The translations under genes were made by a program, and so were the position numbers. Below are positions 1 through 6,039 of a stretch of 6,297 nucleotides of DNA, piece after piece. Each line of letters opens with the position of its first letter. Positions within the stretch are counted from its first letter, which is position 1. Under the pieces are notes generated by a model. The model was not told where the DNA came from. It did no database searches and was given only the letters and a program-made list of their open reading frames with translations. This DNA is from an uncultured Planctomycetaceae bacterium. GTDB lineage: Bacteria > Planctomycetota > Planctomycetia > Pirellulales > UBA1268. The stretch is taken from assembly GCA_903949225.1 (NCBI GenBank), contig CAJAYZ010000133.1, positions 1 to 6,297 of the forward strand, written 5' to 3'.

Positions 1-1
1 C

Positions 2-1084
2 GAGCGCCTCGACGAGCACTGCGAGCACGTTCTTGTCCACACCGGGCAGAACTACGACTACGAGCTCAACCAGATCTTCTTCGAGGACCTGCGGGTGAAG
101 CGGCCCGATCACTTCCTCGACACGGCCACGCCGCTCCCCGGCCAGTCGGGGAGCGCCGCCCAGACGATCGGCCGGATCATCGGCGCCGTCGACGACGTCC
201 TTGCGGCAGAGAAGCCGGAGGCGCTCCTCGTCCTCGGCGACACCAACAGCTGTCTGGCGGTGATCCCGGCGAAGCGCCGCAAGATTCCAGTCTTCCACAT
301 GGAAGCGGGCAACCGCTGCTTCGACCAACGTGTGCCTGAGGAGATTAATCGGCGGATCGTCGATCACGTGGCCGACGTCAATCTCTGCTACAGCTCGATC
401 GCCCGCGAGTACCTCCTTCGCGAGGGGCTCCGGCCCGATCTCGTCATCAAGACCGGCAGCCCGATGTTTGAGGTCCTCGAGCACGAGCGGCCGCGGATCG
501 CGGCCTCCGACGTTCTCGGCCGGCTCGGTCTTAAAGCGGGTGAGTATTTCGTCGTCAGCGCCCACCGCGAGGAGAACATTGAGTCGGAGCGGAGTTTCCA
601 CCGGCTCGTGGCGATCATCAATGCCCTCGCCACTGATCACGGCCTGCCGGTGATCGTCTCGACGCATCCGCGGACCCGGAAGCGCGTCGATGCTGCCGAG
701 GTGGCGTTCGATCCGCGCGTCAGTCTCCTCAAGCCGCTCGGGTTCCACGACTACGTCAAGCTTCAGACCGAAGCCCGCGCCGTGCTCTCCGACAGTGGCA
801 CGATCAGCGAAGAGTCGTCGATCCTCAACTTCCCGGCGCTCAATATCCGCGAGGCCCACGAGCGGCCGGAGGGAATGGAAGAGGCAGCGGTGATGATGGT
901 GGGGCTCGAGCTCGAGCGCGTTCGGCAGGGATTGGCAATCCTCGCCACGCAACCACGCGGCGTGGATCGGACGCTCCGCCTCGTCGGCGATTATTCGATG
1001 CCGAACGTCTCCGACAAAGTGCTGCGGATCATCATCAGCTACACCGACTACGTGAACCGCGTCGTTTGGCGGCGGGATGCCTGA
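2..1084 (+). CDS. UDP-N-acetylglucosamine 2-epimerase (WecB/FnlC type), 5'-truncated by window edge
   Basis: The frame is open from base 2 to the TGA at 1082-1084, giving 360 visible residues. The family is about 375-385 long, so some 15-25 N-terminal residues, including the usual GTRPE substrate loop, lie upstream. A GTG at 95 is internal: the family motif HTGQNYDYELNQIFF is encoded before it. Residues equivalent to the acid/base set of E. coli WecB are visible: Asp80 in LGDTNS, Glu101 in HMEAGNR, Glu113 in PEEIN and His188 in AHREEN. The UDP-binding region follows, with DSGTISEE at 264-271 and ERPE at 287-290. The enzyme is cytoplasmic and interconverts C2 epimers of a UDP-HexNAc, classically UDP-GlcNAc and UDP-ManNAc. 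The HTGQNYDYELN and GNRCFDQRVPEEINR stretches look closest to the FnlC/WbjD/CapG branch, which makes UDP-L-FucNAc from its C2 epimer. The SDR gene follows closely and is probably co-transcribed. Family is certain; exact substrate is inferred. Confidence 0.93.
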   Translation, partial: ERLDEHCEHVLVHTGQNYDYELNQIFFEDLRVKRPDHFLDTATPLPGQSGSAAQTIGRIIGAVDDVLAAEKPEALLVLGDTNSCLAVIPAKRRKIPVFHMEAGNRCFDQRVPEEINRRIVDHVADVNLCYSSIAREYLLREGLRPDLVIKTGSPMFEVLEHERPRIAASDVLGRLGLKAGEYFVVSAHREENIESERSFHRLVAIINALATDHGLPVIVSTHPRTRKRVDAAEVAFDPRVSLLKPLGFHDYVKLQTEARAVLSDSGTISEESSILNFPALNIREAHERPEGMEEAAVMMVGLELERVRQGLAILATQPRGVDRTLRLVGDYSMPNVSDKVLRIIISYTDYVNRVVWRRDA

Positions 1085-1089
1085 AGGAG
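1084..1089 (+). promoter_or_regulatory. Shine-Dalgarno site of the SDR gene
   Basis: AAGGAG lies 10 bases before the ATG at 1100 and shares its first base with the stop codon of the upstream epimerase gene. It supports the 1100 start. The two genes are probably one transcript, with the second ribosome load coupled to termination of the first. Confidence 0.75.
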
Positions 1090-1099
1090 CCCGTCGGCA

Positions 1100-2140
1100 A
1101 TGACGCGCACGCCTGAAAAAAAACCGTTGACGCCTCCCTCCGGCATCGATCACGTCAACGTGATCGGCGGGAGCGGCTTCATCGGCACGCGGCTCTGCGA
1201 GCGGTTTGCCCGTGACGGAGGCCCGGCGTTCACGATCGTCGACAAGGTTGCCAGTCGCCGCTTCCCTGAGTGCTCGGTGATCCGCGACATCCGCGACGCC
1301 GATGCCCTTGCCGACGGACTTGTCGCCGGAGCGCCGATCATTCATCTCGCCGCCGAGCACCGCGACGACGTTCGGCCCCTGTCGCTCTATCACGATGTGA
1401 ATGTGACCGGGACGGCGAACGTCTGCCGGGCGGCGACGGCAAGGAACATCGGCACGATCCTGTTCACGAGCAGCGTAGCGGTGTACGGGATGGCGCCGGC
1501 GCACACCGGCGAGGATGGGGTGATCGCGCCGTTCAACGATTATGGGCGGACAAAGTGGGGAGCCGAAGGGGAATTGCGGCGCTGGCACGCCGAGGCCCCG
1601 GATCGGCGGACGCTCGTCATCGTCCGGCCCACCGTCGTGTTCGGTGAGAACAACCGCGGCAACGTCTACAACCTCCTTCGCCAGATCGCCACCGGCCGGT
1701 TCGCCATGATCGGCAACGGCCGCAACCACAAGTCGATGGCCTATGTCGGGAATGTCGTCGCCTTCTTCGACCACTGCCTCTCGCTCCCGGTAGGCATTCA
1801 TCTGTGCAACTACGTCGACGAGCCCGACCTCTCGATGAACGATCTCGTCTGCCGGGTGCGCGGGCTGATGGGGAAGGCACCGAGCGTGGGGCTCCGGATT
1901 CCCTTTCCGGTGGGGATGGCGATCGGCGCGGCGTTTGACGTCGTCGCGCGGATGACGGGGCGGAGGTTCCCGATCAGCCGCGTGCGGGTGCGCAAGTTTT
2001 GCGCGGAGACGTCGTTCACCTCAGCCGCGGCGGTGACGGGGTTCAAGCCTCCCGTCGCGCTTCCGACGGCGATCGAGCGGACGGTGCGCCACGAGTTTCT
2101 CGAATCGCACGCCGGCGAGGAACTGTTCGCTGGCGAATGA
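1100..2140 (+). CDS. NAD-dependent nucleotide-sugar epimerase/dehydratase (extended SDR family)
   Basis: A 346-residue protein, normal length for extended SDRs. It begins with about 17 poorly conserved residues, then the Rossmann glycine motif G23-x2-G26-x2-G29 (GGSGFIG). Asp48 at the end of strand beta2 suggests NAD(H) over NADP(H). Other family marks are HLAAEHRDD (82-90), the active-site Ser124/Ser125 in FTSSVAVYG, and Tyr148-x3-Lys152 (YGRTK). The substrate-domain segments RPTVVFGENNRGN (176-188) and KSMAYVGNV (211-219) resemble sugar epimerases and 4-keto reductases of O-antigen clusters. It should act in the cytoplasm on a UDP-sugar by C4 oxidation or reduction. Whether it is a 4-epimerase, a dehydratase or a 4-keto-sugar reductase cannot be read from the sequence. 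It lies 15 bases after the UDP-GlcNAc 2-epimerase, so both probably serve one sugar pathway. The start is backed by AAGGAG at 1084-1089. Confidence 0.9.
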   Translation: MTRTPEKKPLTPPSGIDHVNVIGGSGFIGTRLCERFARDGGPAFTIVDKVASRRFPECSVIRDIRDADALADGLVAGAPIIHLAAEHRDDVRPLSLYHDVNVTGTANVCRAATARNIGTILFTSSVAVYGMAPAHTGEDGVIAPFNDYGRTKWGAEGELRRWHAEAPDRRTLVIVRPTVVFGENNRGNVYNLLRQIATGRFAMIGNGRNHKSMAYVGNVVAFFDHCLSLPVGIHLCNYVDEPDLSMNDLVCRVRGLMGKAPSVGLRIPFPVGMAIGAAFDVVARMTGRRFPISRVRVRKFCAETSFTSAAAVTGFKPPVALPTAIERTVRHEFLESHAGEELFAGE

Positions 2141-2163
2141 CGGCGTGACAGCCTGCTCGAGCG

Positions 2164-3336
2164 TCAGGTGAACAGCCGGGTGAGGATCGCCTCGATCCGT
2201 CCCAGGAACACATCCTTGCCGAAGAGCGTGGCTGCACGCCGGGCCGTGTCGCGGGGATCGCTGTCGTCGGTCGCCGCAAGGAGGGCCTCGAGTCCCTTCA
2301 CTGCCCGATCGAAGTCCGTGACGTCGAGGACGTCGCCGAGTCGTTCAGCGACGACCCAAGCGCCGAGGGGCCCGCCGGGATCGCACATGAGCAGCGCCTT
2401 GGTGCCGTTGCAGGTGTAGGCGATGATCTTCGACGGGAAGGCGTATCGGGGAAGCTCAGGGAGCATCGCCACGAGTCCGTACCGGGCGGCCTGCATCTCG
2501 GTGGCGATCGTCTGCCGGTCGACCGGATCGCGGAACTCGATCGGGGCCCGGCGCTCGCTGGCGAGCGTTTGAAGAGCCTCCTTCTCCGTGCCACCGCCGT
2601 AGAAGACGACCCGTGGAGACGATTCCGGACGGCAGCGCGCGAGCGCTTCGATGAAGAAGGCGAGGTTCTGCCCCGGGCCGTGGTTGCCGGCATAGAGGAT
2701 GTCGTAGGCCCAAGCGGGCGTGGTGCGCTGCGGATCGACGTCCTCGGCGTAAAAGTTGTTGACGACCTCGATCCGCTTGCCGACCTTCGCCCGGGAGCGG
2801 AGCGGAACCGTTTCGAGGAGGTGTTCTCGCATCTCTTCGGAGAGGACGGTGGTGACCGTGGCGTGAGAGACGCAGAAGCGGTTGTAGGCCCTGTAGCAGG
2901 CGCGGATGAGTGGATTACCGATCCGGTATTCGAGGTTGTCTTGGAAGCTGAAGAGGATCCGGCTGCGGCGGCGGAAGATGCGGCAGAAGGCGATGATCGC
3001 CCCGGCGAAGCCGGGGGGATAGGTGAAGAGATAGAGCAGGTCGATGCGGCCTGGCCAGAGAAGCGCCGCTAGGCCGCGGATGAGGAGCCGCGCCGAATTG
3101 ACCACCCTTCCAGAGAGCGGGCCATTGCGGTCGACCGGCGCCCGAAAGCTCCTCACCCGGACCCGCTCAGGGAACTCGAGTGCCCAGGCGTCCCGGCAGT
3201 CGTCGGCCGAGCCGCAGATGACGTCGACGGTGTCCCCCCGGGCGACATGCCGATGGACGATCTCGCGGAGCATGTGGGGCTCCTCGGAGACGCGCGACTC
3301 GGGCCAGAAATAGCGGAAGAGAACGACGACGTGCAT
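2164..3336 (-). CDS. Glycosyltransferase family 4 protein (WbuB/WcaI-like)
   Basis: A 390-residue two-domain GT-B glycosyltransferase of typical GT4 length. The N-terminal acceptor domain starts with the characteristic hydrophobic strand and loop VVLFRYFWPES (4-14), followed by the segment LFTYPPGFAG (103-112) common in WbuB/WcaI-like enzymes. The C-terminal nucleotide-binding domain begins near YDILYAGNHGPGQN (211-224), continues with VVFYGGGTEKEAL (243-255), and has the donor-site segment FPSKIIAYTCNG (300-311). The usual glutamate of the PSK-x-x-E-Y pattern is Ala306 here. There is no signal peptide, so it probably acts at the cytoplasmic face of the membrane, adding a sugar to a lipid-linked glycan. 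E. coli WbuB is the presumed L-FucNAc transferase of fnlABC loci, which would fit the neighbouring 2-epimerase, but donor and acceptor are inferred. The ATG at 3336 has no clear Shine-Dalgarno; it is chosen because the conserved first strand starts there. The gene converges on the SDR gene, with 23 bases between stops. Confidence 0.88.
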   Translation of the reverse strand: MHVVVLFRYFWPESRVSEEPHMLREIVHRHVARGDTVDVICGSADDCRDAWALEFPERVRVRSFRAPVDRNGPLSGRVVNSARLLIRGLAALLWPGRIDLLYLFTYPPGFAGAIIAFCRIFRRRSRILFSFQDNLEYRIGNPLIRACYRAYNRFCVSHATVTTVLSEEMREHLLETVPLRSRAKVGKRIEVVNNFYAEDVDPQRTTPAWAYDILYAGNHGPGQNLAFFIEALARCRPESSPRVVFYGGGTEKEALQTLASERRAPIEFRDPVDRQTIATEMQAARYGLVAMLPELPRYAFPSKIIAYTCNGTKALLMCDPGGPLGAWVVAERLGDVLDVTDFDRAVKGLEALLAATDDSDPRDTARRAATLFGKDVFLGRIEAILTRLFT

Positions 3337-3408
3337 GGTGGAATCGGTGGAGGCACGATCGGGGCGACCGTGGCGTCGGCGGAGCGGCAGGGCTGGCGAG
3401 CGGGCAAG

Positions 3409-3414
3409 AGTCTA
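3409..3414 (-). promoter_or_regulatory. Possible -10 element for the glycosyltransferase gene
   Basis: Read on the minus strand this is TAGACT, a four-of-six match to TATAAT, about 73 bases upstream of the ATG at 3336. No good -35 hexamer is visible at normal spacing. It is a weak candidate chosen by position and composition. Confidence 0.2.
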
Positions 3415-3447
3415 CCGCGGCCCCGCGACGGGCGCATCCGTTTGGGG

Positions 3448-3453
3448 TATTCT
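3448..3453 (+). promoter_or_regulatory. Possible -10 element for the propeller/oxidoreductase operon
   Basis: TATTCT lies in the most AT-rich patch of the intergenic region, 78 bases before the ATG at 3532. The hexamer 17 bases upstream (CGACGG) does not resemble TTGACA, so a sigma-70 call rests on the -10 alone. The site could belong to another sigma factor or be chance. Confidence 0.22.
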
Positions 3454-3520
3454 GGGCGAACTTTGGATTTCTCGAAGGGGGGCGGATCGGTCCCCCGCTG
3501 CGTTCACCCTTCCACTGTCT

Positions 3521-3526
3521 GGAGAG
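3521..3526 (+). promoter_or_regulatory. Shine-Dalgarno site that fixes the propeller gene start
   Basis: GGAGAG lies 5 bases before the ATG at 3532 (its GGAG core is 7 bases away). It supports this start over an in-frame extension reaching back to 3247, which would overlap the divergent glycosyltransferase gene and bury the signal peptide inside the protein. Confidence 0.7.
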
Positions 3527-3531
3527 ATGCC

Positions 3532-4758
3532 ATGCGGGTTCGACTGTTCGGGACCGGGCTCGGGGCCTTCGCCGTGATCTTCGCTGCCGGGGCGTCGGCC
3601 GCTCCGCCGACGTTCCGCAAGGTGGTCCTCACCGACAAGTTCCATGCCGAGGCTGCCGGCGTCGGCGACATCGACAAGGACGGCCATGGCGACGCCGTCT
3701 ACGGCCCCTACTGGTATGCCGGGCCGGAGTTCAAGGAGCGGCACGAGATTTATCCGGCCAAGGACTTCGATCCCAACCAGTATTCCAACAACTTCATGAC
3801 GGGCGTCGGCGACGTCGATGGCGACGGCTGGCTCGATGTCCTCGTCAACGAGTGGCCGGGCAAGGAAGTGGCTTGGTTCCGCAATCCCGGCAAGGACAGC
3901 GCCACCGTGAAGGCATCGCAGGGGGGCTGGGGGAAGCATCTCGTCCACCCGGTGGTCGACAACGAGGCCCCCGACTTCCTCGACGTTACCGGCGACGGCA
4001 AGGCCGAACTCGTCTTCCACACCGGTGGCGTGCTCGGTTTCGCGACCCCGTCCGACAAGACCGCCACCGAGCGCTGGACCTTCACCCCCTGCTCCGAGAA
4101 GGAGAACTGGGGGCAGTATCAGCACGGCCTCGGCGTCGGCGATGTCAACGGTGACGGTCGCCCCGATCTCCTCATGGCCGGGGGATGGTGGGAGCAGCCG
4201 GCGCCGGTGGCTGCCGGCAGCACGCCGCCTTCCTGGACGAAGCACCCGTTCGCGTTCGGCACCGGCGGCGCCCAGATGCACACCTACGACGTCGACGCCG
4301 ACGGTGATCTCGACGTGATCACGAGCCTCGCCGGCCACGGCTACGGGCTGTCGTGGTTCGAGAGCGTGAAAAAGGACGGCGGGATCGACTTCGTCGAGCA
4401 CCGCATCCTCTCCGACAAGGCCGACGAGACGCTCGACGGAGTGCAGTTTTCGCAGCTCCATTCGGTGGGGCTTGTCGACATCGATGGCGACGGCCTCAAG
4501 GACCTCGTCACCGGCAAGCGGTTCTGGGCCCATGGGCCGCAGGGGGATCCCGACCCGGCCGGCAGCCCCTACCTCTGCTGGTTCAAGCTCCACCGCGACG
4601 CCGACAAGAAGGTGTCGTGGACGGCGCACAAGATCGACGACGCCTCCGGCGTGGGGACGCAATTGGCCGTCGGCGATCTCAATGGTGACAAGCGGCCCGA
4701 CATCGTGATCGGAAACAAGAAGGGTGGCTTCGTGTTCATTCAGGAGGGGACGAAATGA
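3532..4758 (+). CDS. Secreted FG-GAP/VCBS-repeat protein, probable seven-bladed beta-propeller
   Basis: A 408-residue protein with a Sec signal peptide: basic start MRVR, a hydrophobic core at residues 5-20, and an AxA cleavage site at ASA|AP (after Ala23). The mature part carries seven spaced calcium-loop motifs of the D-x-D-x-D-G-x-x-D type: DIDKDGHGD (46-54), DVDGDGWLD (94-102), DVTGDGKAE (151-159), DVNGDGRPD (204-212), DVDADGDLD (253-261), DIDGDGLKD (316-324) and DLNGDKRPD (382-390). Each is followed by a short hydrophobic strand, as in integrin-like FG-GAP blades. Seven motifs over about 380 residues fit one seven-bladed propeller. No catalytic domain, membrane anchor or sorting tail is seen. 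Such proteins often bind ligands, glycans or partner proteins; a specific role is not shown. Its stop overlaps the start of the oxidoreductase gene by four bases (ATGA), so the two products are probably made together. Start chosen by the GGAGAG site and the signal peptide. Confidence 0.9.
   Translation: MRVRLFGTGLGAFAVIFAAGASAAPPTFRKVVLTDKFHAEAAGVGDIDKDGHGDAVYGPYWYAGPEFKERHEIYPAKDFDPNQYSNNFMTGVGDVDGDGWLDVLVNEWPGKEVAWFRNPGKDSATVKASQGGWGKHLVHPVVDNEAPDFLDVTGDGKAELVFHTGGVLGFATPSDKTATERWTFTPCSEKENWGQYQHGLGVGDVNGDGRPDLLMAGGWWEQPAPVAAGSTPPSWTKHPFAFGTGGAQMHTYDVDADGDLDVITSLAGHGYGLSWFESVKKDGGIDFVEHRILSDKADETLDGVQFSQLHSVGLVDIDGDGLKDLVTGKRFWAHGPQGDPDPAGSPYLCWFKLHRDADKKVSWTAHKIDDASGVGTQLAVGDLNGDKRPDIVIGNKKGGFVFIQEGTK
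4742..4747 (+). promoter_or_regulatory. Shine-Dalgarno site of the oxidoreductase gene
   Basis: AGGAGG, a full consensus site, lies 7 bases before the ATG at 4755 and inside the last codons of the propeller gene. Together with the ATGA start/stop overlap it indicates translational coupling and supports the 4755 start. Confidence 0.85.
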
Positions 4759-6035
4759 CTCGGATTACCCGTCGGCTCGGCGTTGATCGGCGGACTCTGC
4801 TCCTCGGGGCAGGAGCTGCGGCGGGCGTCGCCCTCCTCCCCCGCGTGGGGCGATCGGCCCCGGGGCCCAACGAAAAGCTCCGCGTCGGTGCCATTGGCGT
4901 CGGCGGCCGCGCCTCGCTCCTCCTCGAGCAGCTTCCGGAGGGAGCCGACATCGTGGCGCTGTGCGATGTCAACGTGCCCCGGGCGCATGCCTTCCGGGAG
5001 AAGAAGGGGGCGGATTGGCCGGTGTACGTCGACTACCGCCGGATCCTCGATCGCGCCGACATCGATGCGGTGATCGTGGGAACGGGGGAGTTTCAGCGCG
5101 TCCTTCCCTGCATCCATGCCTGTCAGGCCGGCAAGGATGTGTATGCCGAGAAGCCGCTGACGCTCTACGTTGCGGAGGGGCGGGCGCTGGTCAAGGCGGC
5201 CCGGAGGCACGAGCGGGTCGTCCAGGTAGGCACGCAGCAGCGCTCGATGGAGATCAACCGGCTGGCGTGCGAGTTTGTTCGCAACGGGGGGCTCGGAAAG
5301 CTTCTCGAAGTTCGCGCGGTGAACTACGGCAGTTCCTCTCCGACTCCGACGCCGCTCCCGGCGGAGGAGCCGATCCCTACCGGCCTCGATTGGAGCGCCT
5401 GGCTCAACCAAGCCGCCGACCGCCCCTTTAGCGCCCAGTGGATGGGTTGGATGGGATGGCGTGACTTCGCCGGTGGCGAGATGACAAACTGGGGCGCGCA
5501 TGGCGTCGATCAGATCCAGTGGGCCCTCGGCGCCGATGCCACAGGCCCTGTGGCGATCACGCCCGTCACCGAGGGCCCGAATGGCCAGGTGGTGATGACG
5601 TACGCCGACGGCCTCGAGGTGAAGTTCATCCTCGAATCCGGTCCGATGGGTGGAGCGGTGTTCGTCGGGGAGAAGGGAAAGCTCGAGATCAACCGCAACA
5701 AGGTGACGAGCAATCCCCCCGAGATCGCCCAGAAGCTTCTCGAGGCGGTCGACGTCGCCGAGGAGGAGCGGAAGTGGTCCGATGCCCTCGCCCTCTGGCA
5801 GGCGCGGCATCATCTCCAAAACTGGCTCGACTGCATAAAAACGCGGGAGAAGCCGGTGGCCGATGTCGAGATCGGGCATCGCTCGGTGACGGTCTGTCAT
5901 CTGGCCAACATCGCCCGCGCCGTCGGCCGTCCGCTCCGCTGGGATCCAGTTGCTGAGCAGTTCATGGGCGACACCGCCGCCGACGCGCTGCTCGTCCGCG
6001 AGCGCCGCAAGGGGTTTGAATTGCCGGAGGTGTGA
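4755..6035 (+). CDS. Tat-exported Gfo/Idh/MocA family oxidoreductase
   Basis: A 426-residue protein. Residues 1-35 look like a twin-arginine signal: VDRRTLLLG (10-18) with Arg12-Arg13, a weakly hydrophobic Ala/Gly/Leu core, and GRSAPGP near the likely cut. An N-terminal Rossmann fold follows, with VGAIGVGGRA (44-53) for NAD(P) and ALCDVN at the end of strand 2. The family signature AEKPL (131-135) contains Lys133, the conserved lysine near the nicotinamide. The C-terminal alpha/beta domain has GGEMTNWGAHGVDQ (240-253); His249 and Asp252 match the usual active-site His and Asp. Family members oxidise or reduce sugars and cyclitols, and some (GH109) cleave glycosides through a transient NAD-dependent oxidation. 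Tat export fits a protein that folds around its cofactor before transport, as in Zymomonas glucose-fructose oxidoreductase. Where many relatives have TPDHWH, this one has TGEFQR (110-115). It is coupled to the propeller gene by an ATGA overlap. Family is secure; substrate is unknown. Confidence 0.92.
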   Translation: MTRITRRLGVDRRTLLLGAGAAAGVALLPRVGRSAPGPNEKLRVGAIGVGGRASLLLEQLPEGADIVALCDVNVPRAHAFREKKGADWPVYVDYRRILDRADIDAVIVGTGEFQRVLPCIHACQAGKDVYAEKPLTLYVAEGRALVKAARRHERVVQVGTQQRSMEINRLACEFVRNGGLGKLLEVRAVNYGSSSPTPTPLPAEEPIPTGLDWSAWLNQAADRPFSAQWMGWMGWRDFAGGEMTNWGAHGVDQIQWALGADATGPVAITPVTEGPNGQVVMTYADGLEVKFILESGPMGGAVFVGEKGKLEINRNKVTSNPPEIAQKLLEAVDVAEEERKWSDALALWQARHHLQNWLDCIKTREKPVADVEIGHRSVTVCHLANIARAVGRPLRWDPVAEQFMGDTAADALLVRERRKGFELPEV

Positions 6036-6039
6036 GCCG

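Larger units (their letters stand above)
3337..3531. other. Divergent intergenic region, 195 bases
   Basis: This stretch separates the leftward glycosyltransferase gene from the rightward propeller gene and must hold the control signals of both unless they are read from further away. The part nearest 3440-3475 is less GC-rich than its surroundings. There is one TATA-like hexamer in each orientation, listed separately. No clear inverted-repeat operator, riboswitch or small RNA gene is visible. Confidence 0.6.

Noticed and set aside
95..97. GTG as a start codon for the 2-epimerase
   Set aside because: The frame is open upstream and encodes conserved family residues (HTGQNYDYELNQIFF) before this codon, so the gene is truncated by the window and this GTG is an internal valine.
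2110..2135. Hairpin of about 10 pairs (two G-T wobbles, 6-base loop) at the end of the SDR coding region
   Set aside because: The stem is GC-rich but ends inside the coding sequence and is not followed by a T-run, so it does not qualify as an intrinsic terminator. In DNA this GC-rich such stems arise easily by chance.
2146..2166. Short imperfect hairpin in the gap between the convergent SDR and glycosyltransferase stops
   Set aside because: The stem is six pairs with a bulged A and an 8-base loop, with no T-run on either strand. It is too weak to call a bidirectional terminator.
2569..3072. A 167-codon plus-strand frame inside the glycosyltransferase gene
   Set aside because: It is antisense to a well-supported GT4 gene. 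The translation is Glu/Asp/Val/Ala-rich without domain features.
3247..3531. In-frame N-terminal extension of the propeller gene back to an ATG at 3247
   Set aside because: It would overlap the start of the divergent glycosyltransferase gene and put the signal peptide in mid-protein. The ATG at 3532 has a good ribosome binding site directly before a canonical signal sequence.
3412..4662. A 416-codon open frame on the minus strand across the propeller gene
   Set aside because: It is antisense to a gene with clear signal peptide and repeat motifs. The frame stays open because GC-rich codons of the plus-strand gene rarely make stops on the opposite strand. The translation is low in complexity, with no recognisable domain.
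4740..5900. A 386-codon open frame on the minus strand across the oxidoreductase gene
   Set aside because: It is a mirror of a confidently identified Gfo/Idh/MocA gene. The translation is rich in Arg, His, Leu and Gly, as expected from reversed GC-rich codons, and shows no motif.
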